Origin: Treponema sp.
GTDB lineage: Bacteria > Spirochaetota > Spirochaetia > Treponematales > Treponemataceae
DNA: 17,388 bases
Reading direction: 5' to 3'
Assembly: GCA_003447785.1 (NCBI GenBank)
Contig: DLYJ01000108.1
Location: forward strand, 1-17,388
The notes below the pieces were generated by a model, which was not told the DNA's origin, searched no databases, and was given only the letters and a program-made list of their open reading frames with translations. Made by a program: the position numbers and the translations under genes. Within the stretch, counting starts at the first letter, position 1; each line of letters begins with the position of its first letter. Shown piece after piece: positions 1-6,249 of this stretch.

Positions 1-1211
1 GGCTTTGTAACCGGTCTTGGACCGACAAAACTCATTTCTCCGACGAGTATGTTAAAGAACTGCGGTATTTCATCAATACTTGTCTTTCTTAAGATTTTAC
101 CGATTTTTGTTACCCGGGGGTCGTTTGTAAACTTGCGGTCTTTTTCCCATTCTGCGCGCATTTCGGGATTTTCTGCGAGAATTTTTTCAAGCTGTTTGTC
201 TGCGTCAACAACCATTGAACGGAATTTCCAGCATTTGAATTCTTTACCGTTTTTGCCGATACGGGTGTGACCGTAAAAAACAGGTCCCGGGCTTGTAAGT
301 TTTACAATAAGCGCAACCACTGCAACCACTGGAATTGTGATCGGGCTTGAAATTAAAAGCAGGAATATGTCTACACAGCGTTTTGCAATCAGACTCAGGT
401 TCTTTGTAAGGTTGTGGGTTGAACTGAAACCGAGAACACCGCCAAAGTCACGTACGCTTGAACTGATTGTGTTTACATCCTGTCCCTTAGGAATTGTAAT
501 TGTGTATCTGAAGTATTCATTGAAAAGATACAGATCCTGATTGTAATCGATGATGATTGCAACCTTGATTCCGGTATTTTTAATGACTTTGAATATTTCT
601 TCTGTGGGAGCATAGACCGGAATATCGTTGAATGTGCGGTATTCGGCTGCTTTCTGGTCGATTATCAGTGCAGGCTTGTAACCCAGGTCAGGGCGCTTTA
701 AAAAGCGTTCAATAATAAAGTTTCCGTTGCTGCCTTTTACGAAGAAAACTGCAGGAACGCCAAACCATTTGGAGCCTGCAAAAATATGACGGGCAAGTTC
801 ACGGCCGGATGGCAGTAAAACCAGTGCGAAAGGAACTGCAAGAATAAATGCGATTACAAGGGGCTTTTTTTCGCCGGCAGTTTCTATTGCGATGGATAGT
901 GCAATTCCCGCAAAAATAAAGAAACAGCAGATTCCGGCTTTTTTTACTTCGTCAGCAGGTGGAAGTGAAATTCCGGGATAAAGGCCTGCAGCATAAAAAA
1001 CTGCGATGGCAGGACCAAGATATGTCCAGTAAGTTACGAATGAGCGGAAGTTAATCCATGAGTGATTTAAAAAGTTGATTATAAAGAAGCTTATTCCGAT
1101 TGAAAGCATTATCATAAGACAATCGCTTATTGCAAGAATAAGTCCTGAGAAAAATGAAGACGTTTTCCAGAATTTTAAATTAAAATAATTAAGATAGTCC
1201 TGCTCGCTCAT
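1..1211 (-). CDS. Polyprenyl-phosphate glycosylphosphotransferase (WbaP/PGT type), C-terminus cut by window edge
   Basis: Initiating enzyme of polysaccharide synthesis: transfers a sugar-1-phosphate from a nucleotide sugar to undecaprenyl phosphate at the cytoplasmic face of the membrane. 403 complete codons are visible; probably several dozen residues are missing. The N-terminal ~130 residues are strongly hydrophobic (about four or five membrane segments), followed by a soluble Rossmann-like middle region (~140-240) and another hydrophobic segment (~275-300). The catalytic bacterial sugar-transferase domain follows, with GPVFYGHTRIG and KFRSM, then the catalytic Asp380-Glu381 pair inside SIDEIPQFFN and the signature MSFVGPRPVTK at the window edge. 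The start is ATG at 1211, with an in-frame TAG two codons upstream; I see no strong Shine-Dalgarno sequence. It lies 16 bp after the GT4 gene and is probably its co-transcribed partner. The sugar transferred cannot be read from the sequence. Confidence 0.93.
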   Translation of the reverse strand, partial: MSEQDYLNYFNLKFWKTSSFFSGLILAISDCLMIMLSIGISFFIINFLNHSWINFRSFVTYWTYLGPAIAVFYAAGLYPGISLPPADEVKKAGICCFFIFAGIALSIAIETAGEKKPLVIAFILAVPFALVLLPSGRELARHIFAGSKWFGVPAVFFVKGSNGNFIIERFLKRPDLGYKPALIIDQKAAEYRTFNDIPVYAPTEEIFKVIKNTGIKVAIIIDYNQDLYLFNEYFRYTITIPKGQDVNTISSSVRDFGGVLGFSSTHNLTKNLSLIAKRCVDIFLLLISSPITIPVVAVVALIVKLTSPGPVFYGHTRIGKNGKEFKCWKFRSMVVDADKQLEKILAENPEMRAEWEKDRKFTNDPRVTKIGKILRKTSIDEIPQFFNILVGEMSFVGPRPVTK

Positions 1212-1227
1212 AATCTACAGAATTATA

Positions 1228-2295
1228 CTATACTTTACTGATTGCGTCCATTATTGTCTGTGCTGAGTTTTTATATGAATAACGCTCAGAAAGTCTTACG
1301 CGAGTTTTACTGTCTAATTCAACATCCTGAACCAGTTTGTCTGCCAAATCATTAAAATCCTGAACATGGAAAAAGGTTACCGGAAAATCTCCGTAAATTT
1401 CTTTAAAAACGGGAATGTCAGAAATGATTGCAGGAGTTCCGCACATCATTGCTTCCAGCGGCGGCATGCCAAAACCTTCGTACAATGACGGCTGTACAAG
1501 AACACGGCTCTTCTGATACAGTTTTTTTAATTCGGCATTTGAGATTTTACCCGTAAATTCAATTGAATCATCATTGTTTTTATCAAAATATTCAGTAACT
1601 TCCTGATCTCCGGTCCTGAAATTGTCCTTGTTTCCCACGATTACCAGCTTTGATTTTAAGCCTTTTTCCCTGGCAAGAGAAAATGCCTTGAGCAGTGTGG
1701 GAAGTCCCTTGTGTTTTTTTATGTTTCCCACAAATAAAATTATGTCCTCTTTTTGCGGTTTTTCTCCGGTTGAATCCAGTGAATCCAGCAGATATGACGG
1801 GGCAGAATTGTAAATGACTGTCAAAGGCTTTTTACAGTGCAGTTGTTTTTGAATTCTCTCTTTTGAAAAGTTTGAAACCGTAAAAATCTCTTTTGATTTA
1901 TTGATTGCCCTCTGGTAAATGATTTTTCTTGCAAGCCGGCCCAAGGTTCCTGTAAGGACGTCAACATCCAGAAAAACAATGTCGTGAATCGTACAGTAAA
2001 CCGGAATTTTAATTCCGTTGGGGATGTTGCAGTAGGGCGTAAAATATGCGTCGCAGGAATTGATTTTTTTGAGCATGTCTTTTGGAAAGAAAAGCATTTC
2101 CTTTAAGGAAAATGTTTTAATCTCGCACTCCAAAAATTCAACCTTTGGATTTGAAAGAAAGACCTGAGCCTGATTTTTTGAACCGATTAAAAGACATTTT
2201 TCGTAATGTGCGATAAAGTGGGGCAAAAGTTCGCTGATGAATGAACCGATTCCGCCTGAGCCAATCATTCTGATATCGATGGCAAGTCTGTTCAT
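1228..2295 (-). CDS. Glycosyltransferase family 4 (GT-B fold)
   Basis: Cytoplasmic GT-B retaining glycosyltransferase of 355 residues, a normal length for family GT4. The N-terminal acceptor domain opens with a glycine-rich turn (IGSGGIGSF, 11-19) and has HDIVFLD at 104-110. The C-terminal donor domain has LFVGNIKKHKGL (187-198) and the classic EX7E motif, Glu273 and Glu281 within YEGFGMPPLEAM, followed by CGTPAIISD. It presumably adds a sugar to the lipid-linked repeat unit started by the downstream glycosylphosphotransferase. The start codon overlaps the TAA of the preceding GT4 gene (TAATG, one shared base) and an AGGAT ribosome site sits at 2302-2306, so translation is probably coupled. 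Donor and linkage are not predictable here; many relatives are mannosyl- or rhamnosyltransferases. Confidence 0.9.
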   Translation of the reverse strand: MNRLAIDIRMIGSGGIGSFISELLPHFIAHYEKCLLIGSKNQAQVFLSNPKVEFLECEIKTFSLKEMLFFPKDMLKKINSCDAYFTPYCNIPNGIKIPVYCTIHDIVFLDVDVLTGTLGRLARKIIYQRAINKSKEIFTVSNFSKERIQKQLHCKKPLTVIYNSAPSYLLDSLDSTGEKPQKEDIILFVGNIKKHKGLPTLLKAFSLAREKGLKSKLVIVGNKDNFRTGDQEVTEYFDKNNDDSIEFTGKISNAELKKLYQKSRVLVQPSLYEGFGMPPLEAMMCGTPAIISDIPVFKEIYGDFPVTFFHVQDFNDLADKLVQDVELDSKTRVRLSERYSYKNSAQTIMDAISKV

Positions 2296-3431
2296 TATTT
2301 TATCCTGCTTCCAAAATCGGCGGTAACTTTATTGATGTGTTCAAGGAGCTCTTTTCTGAAACGTTCTGCAGAAAAGAATTTTGCGTGTTCAACTATTTTC
2401 TCAGAAACAAAAGTGCCTCTGTCAGAAAGTTCTTCAAAGTTTTTGATGGCAGCGCAGACACTTTCAGTTTCCTGTTTATCAAAGAAAACTCCGGTTACAC
2501 CGTCTTTTACGGTTTCCAGTGCGCCGCCCTTGCCAAAAGCAATTACGGGCCTTCCGCACGCCTGAACTTCAACAGGGATGATTCCAAAATCTTCTTCTGC
2601 GCTGAAAATCATAGCCTTGCAGCGCTGCAGATAATCCTGAACTTCAGCGTCGCTGATACGGCCGGTGAATTTTACATCGTCCGGGTGAGAACCAAATGCT
2701 TCTTTTGCAAGTGCTTTGAGTTCTGCTTCCTGGGAACCTGCGCCGATTACCACCAGTTTTTTTCCAAGTTTACCGCAGGCAGAAATAGCAAGATCGATTC
2801 TCTTGTATGGAACAAAGCGGCTGAAAACTACATAAAAATCTTCGCTTTCCTTATTATTTGGAGAAAGGCGTCCGGTATCTACAGGAGGGTAGATTACAGT
2901 TGAAGAAAGATTCCAGTATTTTTGAATGCGTCGTGCGATGTATTTTGAATTTGCGATGAGGCTGTCAATGCGTTGGGAAGAAATAAAGTCCCAGAGTCGG
3001 ATTGAAGGCATCCAGCGGTTCATAAAAAATCTGGTCAGTCTGCCGCTTCGTTTCCGGTATTCAAAAAACTGGTCCCAGGCATAACGCATGGGTGAGTGAA
3101 TATAGCAGATGTGGGGAACGTCCGGCGGGGTAATAACACCCTTTGCACATGAAGAAGACGAGCACAAAACTAAATCATAGCCTGAAAAATCAAAGGATTC
3201 GAAGGCTTTTGGCATCAAAGTGAGCAGTTTTGTATACAACCTGGTACTCATTGGAAGTTTTTGAACAAAAGATGTGTGAACTTTTTCTTTTGGAAAAATT
3301 TTTCCTATCTTTTTTTCATCATAAACGAGAGTATAAATATCAGCGTCCGGGTAGAGTTTGAGCATTTCTTCTACAACCCGTTCTGCGCCACCGTAATTTA
3401 CGAGCCAGTCGTGTACAATTGCAACTTTCAT
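2295..3431 (-). CDS. Glycosyltransferase family 4, WbaZ-like
   Basis: GT-B glycosyltransferase of 378 residues. It opens with MKVAIVHDWL and YGGAERVVEE (13-22), typical of the WbaZ-like branch of GT4, whose named members are mannosyltransferases. Further marks are CYIHSPMRYAWD (109-120), YPPVDTGR (181-188), the donor-domain segment FSRFVPYKRIDLAI (203-216) and the EX7E pair Glu280/Glu288 in EEDFGIIPVEVQACGRPV. It is followed by the second GT4 through a TAATG overlap and shares ATGA (3428-3431) with the upstream nucleotidyltransferase gene. An AAGGA ribosome site lies at 3441-3445. The protein probably extends the undecaprenyl-linked oligosaccharide in the cytoplasm. Mannose as donor is an inference from the subfamily only. 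Confidence 0.9.
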   Translation of the reverse strand: MKVAIVHDWLVNYGGAERVVEEMLKLYPDADIYTLVYDEKKIGKIFPKEKVHTSFVQKLPMSTRLYTKLLTLMPKAFESFDFSGYDLVLCSSSSCAKGVITPPDVPHICYIHSPMRYAWDQFFEYRKRSGRLTRFFMNRWMPSIRLWDFISSQRIDSLIANSKYIARRIQKYWNLSSTVIYPPVDTGRLSPNNKESEDFYVVFSRFVPYKRIDLAISACGKLGKKLVVIGAGSQEAELKALAKEAFGSHPDDVKFTGRISDAEVQDYLQRCKAMIFSAEEDFGIIPVEVQACGRPVIAFGKGGALETVKDGVTGVFFDKQETESVCAAIKNFEELSDRGTFVSEKIVEHAKFFSAERFRKELLEHINKVTADFGSRIK

Positions 3432-4987
3432 GCAAGAATTTCCTTTATTGCTTTAATCAGTGCGTCGTTTTCTTTTGGCAAGCGGACGCAGATATTCAAT
3501 TTGTCTTCGTTAACGCGAACGAGCATGTTGTAGGTGTCCAGAAGTTTTTCTGCAACTTTTTTAGCGTCAATCTTTGTCTGAACTGCGATAAAACTCATTC
3601 CGCCGGTTTGAATTTTTACTCCCTTGATTTTTGATAGGGCTTCGGAAAGGCGTTTGTATTCTTCGTTCATGCTTTTAAAGGACTGATTGTAGTCTTTTTT
3701 GTATTTTTCAAGAATCTGCATGCAGTATTCGGCAATTGAATTAACATTGTTTTCTGGTAGAAATGCGTTGATTGTCTGAACCAGTTCCTTGTTGCCGCAG
3801 AACAGGACTGCAAGTTTAACACCCGGAATTCCATATGCCTGGCCCAAATCCTTAAAGAAAATTGTGTCAGGATTGTCGTCCAGAAGTTTCTGCGTAATTT
3901 CTACAGGAGAGTCTGTCCAGTCAGAATATGTAATGTCAGCGTATGAAAGTTCTTCAGTGTCGTCAAACATACATTCAATGGAATCCATAAGGTTTTCAAT
4001 TGAATCTGAAACGGCAACGTTTTCCGGAAGAAGTTTGTAGAGCTTTGAAGCAAGAAGATTCTGCTGGAAGTGGCTTGACGGCTGACGCGTTACAAGGTCA
4101 GAAACTGATATATTCAATTCTTCCAGAAACTTTTTTGGCGGGAAGAATGCGTTTGCGCTGTTTGTAAAATCCGTAAGGCTCGGAAACCTCCAGGTTCCGC
4201 CGTCACGCTGTTCCATGAGCTTGAGCTTTCGGGAAGGTTTTGCGAAACGGCTTTCTGAAATGTTGAGGTCGGCAAAGTCATCGCTTTCATACCACAGGTC
4301 TCCGGAAACAGGAAGTGCCTTCAAAAGTTTTGGCTTAAGCATAATCAGCATTTTGAGCGTAGTTTCGTAGTATTCATTTTTGCCGAATACGCTCTGATAA
4401 GCTTCCAGGAGAGGCATATAAACGTCATTGATAAAGTCCTTACTGAACTTGTAGATGTTTACGGTTTTGTAATATGAATCAACCTCGGAGAATTTAAAGT
4501 GGTTTTTGTCGATAAGGGCAGTAACATTGTTTTCTTCGTCGATTGTAGTACAGGTTCCGTCCATCCACGGTTCAAAATGGCTTACAACAGCAACGTTCGG
4601 GTCTTCTGTTGCAACGAGCTGTTTAATGATTCTTTTGTCAAAGAAAAGATCACTTTCGAGAAGAATGGTGTCGTCCCGTTCAAAAAACTCACGGGCAAGA
4701 TAAAGTGAATAAATATTGTTTGTCTTGTCGTAAACAGGGTTTTCGGCAAATTCAATAGCCATTCCCTTAAGGCGTTTGTCGTCAAAGTTTGTAGCAATAT
4801 AATTTCTTAAAACATCAGCCTTGTAGCCCAGCCCGATAACAAGTTTTCTGATACCGGCAGCAACAAGAGCATCGATGGCATTTTCTATCATGGTAATTCC
4901 GTTAACCGGAACCATACATTTAGGAACACTGTCTGTAATCGGAGCAAGTCTGGAACCTGTTCCCGCAGCAAGAATAAGAGCCTGCAT
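3428..4987 (-). CDS. LicC-type nucleotidyltransferase fused to a degenerate class I/II aminotransferase domain
   Basis: Two-part protein of 519 residues. Residues 1 to ~245 are a sugar-nucleotidyltransferase-fold domain of the LicC/phosphocholine-cytidylyltransferase branch: LAAGTGSRLAPITDSVPKCM (6-25), NPVYDKTNNIYSLYLARE (83-100) and the metal-binding aspartate in LLESDLFFD (109-117). It probably activates a phospho-alcohol or phosphonate with CTP. Residues ~260-519 resemble HisC/CobD-like aminotransferases but are damaged: the usual Schiff-base lysine of SKxYGxPGLR is Gln383 (LGQAYGIPGVK), the following arginine is Lys391, the cofactor-site GNG motif appears as SDSIEN (327-332), and the central ~100 residues that carry NPTG are absent. 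The second domain is therefore probably non-catalytic. A strong GGAGG site (4994-4998) serves the start, which overlaps the preceding stop (TAATG). The T. denticola PntC fusion is an analogous but not identical arrangement. Confidence 0.85.
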   Translation of the reverse strand: MQALILAAGTGSRLAPITDSVPKCMVPVNGITMIENAIDALVAAGIRKLVIGLGYKADVLRNYIATNFDDKRLKGMAIEFAENPVYDKTNNIYSLYLAREFFERDDTILLESDLFFDKRIIKQLVATEDPNVAVVSHFEPWMDGTCTTIDEENNVTALIDKNHFKFSEVDSYYKTVNIYKFSKDFINDVYMPLLEAYQSVFGKNEYYETTLKMLIMLKPKLLKALPVSGDLWYESDDFADLNISESRFAKPSRKLKLMEQRDGGTWRFPSLTDFTNSANAFFPPKKFLEELNISVSDLVTRQPSSHFQQNLLASKLYKLLPENVAVSDSIENLMDSIECMFDDTEELSYADITYSDWTDSPVEITQKLLDDNPDTIFFKDLGQAYGIPGVKLAVLFCGNKELVQTINAFLPENNVNSIAEYCMQILEKYKKDYNQSFKSMNEEYKRLSEALSKIKGVKIQTGGMSFIAVQTKIDAKKVAEKLLDTYNMLVRVNEDKLNICVRLPKENDALIKAIKEILA

Positions 4988-6249
4988 TAGTTGCCTCCAT
5001 CCGTTAATTCTTTTTCTTTGGCAATCATAAAGTCTGCAATCTTTTCACCGGCTTGTCCAATGTACATCCATGCTTCAGCCTTAGCCTGTGCGCGCGCTTT
5101 AGACAGGGGTTCTGAGTCAGAGGCATTTTGAATTACTTCCCGGATATTGGCAAACTGTTTTTCTTTAAGTTCAATACCGATTTTTTCCAGGGTAGTGAAC
5201 TGCCAGATTCGTTTTGGAGAGCCGTCCGGATTATAAACTTCGCTTGCATCATACATTCTCAGGTCAAGTTGGGCGTTTACATACATGACCGGTTTGTCAC
5301 AGAGGAATGTGTAGTCATAAATTACGGAACTAAAGTCACTAATCATGATATCTGCCCGTTTAAGGGCGTAAATATTGTCGCGGTCGTAGTTCCATTCAAG
5401 ATTTTTTGCATCTTTATATTTTTCCGTGAGTCTGTTCAAAAGTTCAGCTTCAGATTTTTTTGACTGCGGGTGAGGGCGGATAATAATATGCCAGCCTGTA
5501 GCAAGAAGCGGGTCAATGAGTTTTTCGCCATATTTTGAAAGGATTGCACTCGGTCCCCAGGATGGAGAAAGCAAAACCGTAAACTGATGATTTTCTTCAG
5601 CAGGAATTGCTTCCATCTTCTTTTTAAGTTCATCAAGATAAGTGCAGCCTACGGTAACAAGTTCCTTTTCTTTTACACCTCGTGCTTTTTCAAGATAGCG
5701 TATGTCATCTTTCTGGTAATCTCCGGTAAGCAGAACTGAATCCCAGTAATCAAGACCAAAAAGACGGTACATGGTTGCATCTCCTGAACCGTGTCGAACA
5801 TGTGCATAGTGCTTAACGGTTTTTGACCGCTTCATCTGGTATACATCAAGACCAGGAGTTGTCATGAGTACGATGTCTGCATCAAGCATATTCAGGCGGG
5901 CAAATGCCGGGTTTCCTTCTCCAATGTATTCGGCCTTTACATATTTGTATTCGGCTTCAAAAATCGGGTCTTCTTTGTATGAAGTAAAGTAGGTAATTTC
6001 AGTCTGGCGGCCTTCAAAAGCGTCCAGAACAGGCTTAAATACGTTACAGTACTGTTTTCCTTCGTTGTAGATTACATAATGCTTTCGGCCTGCTTTTAAC
6101 GCTTCGCGAGCCTTTCTTCCGCTGAACAAAACCTGAAGTTTAAGCCACGCAGCTTTTGCAAGAAAGAACAGTGTTGCGGCAGCTCCGATAAAAACGGAGA
6201 ACAGCATGCTTCCCGTACCGGGATCTATGTAAAGTGGTAAAATCATCAT
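4987..6249 (-). CDS. CDP-glycerol glycerophosphotransferase-like protein (TagB/TagF family) with N-terminal membrane anchor
   Basis: Protein of 420 residues related to enzymes that transfer alditol-phosphate from CDP-alditol to a lipid-linked acceptor (teichoic acid type chemistry). It begins with LYIDPGTGSML (6-16) and a single membrane span to ~residue 32, a prelude I recognise from proteins of polysaccharide clusters. The catalytic part has HYAHVRHGSGD (137-147), the region GLDYWDSVLLTGDYQ (155-169), IIRPHPQS (246-253, His250) and ISDFSSVIYDYTFLCDKPVMY (start 293), the usual CDP-binding signature of the family. The first of two tandem ATGs (6249) is chosen because GGAG lies 8 nt upstream (CTCC at 6258-6261). 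It shares ATGA with the large fusion gene before it and TAATG with the cytidylyltransferase gene after it, so a CDP-activated substrate supplied next door is plausible. The true substrate is unknown. Confidence 0.85.
   Translation of the reverse strand: MMILPLYIDPGTGSMLFSVFIGAAATLFFLAKAAWLKLQVLFSGRKAREALKAGRKHYVIYNEGKQYCNVFKPVLDAFEGRQTEITYFTSYKEDPIFEAEYKYVKAEYIGEGNPAFARLNMLDADIVLMTTPGLDVYQMKRSKTVKHYAHVRHGSGDATMYRLFGLDYWDSVLLTGDYQKDDIRYLEKARGVKEKELVTVGCTYLDELKKKMEAIPAEENHQFTVLLSPSWGPSAILSKYGEKLIDPLLATGWHIIIRPHPQSKKSEAELLNRLTEKYKDAKNLEWNYDRDNIYALKRADIMISDFSSVIYDYTFLCDKPVMYVNAQLDLRMYDASEVYNPDGSPKRIWQFTTLEKIGIELKEKQFANIREVIQNASDSEPLSKARAQAKAEAWMYIGQAGEKIADFMIAKEKELTDGGN

Noticed and set aside
2337..2903. 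Open frame of 188 codons on the plus strand
   Set aside because: It is antisense to the WbaZ-like GT4, whose motifs are intact; the composition is unusually rich in Phe and Cys, as expected of a shadow frame.
3428..4987. Calling the fusion PntC (AEP cytidylyltransferase with AEP transaminase)
   Set aside because: The C-terminal part resembles class I/II aminotransferases rather than the class V type expected of AEP transaminase, and no phosphonate-forming genes (Ppm, Ppd) are in the window.
3428..6249. Reading the TAATG/ATGA overlaps as recoding or fusion signals
   Set aside because: Each downstream gene has a normal start and, in most cases, a good ribosome site; this is ordinary translational coupling.
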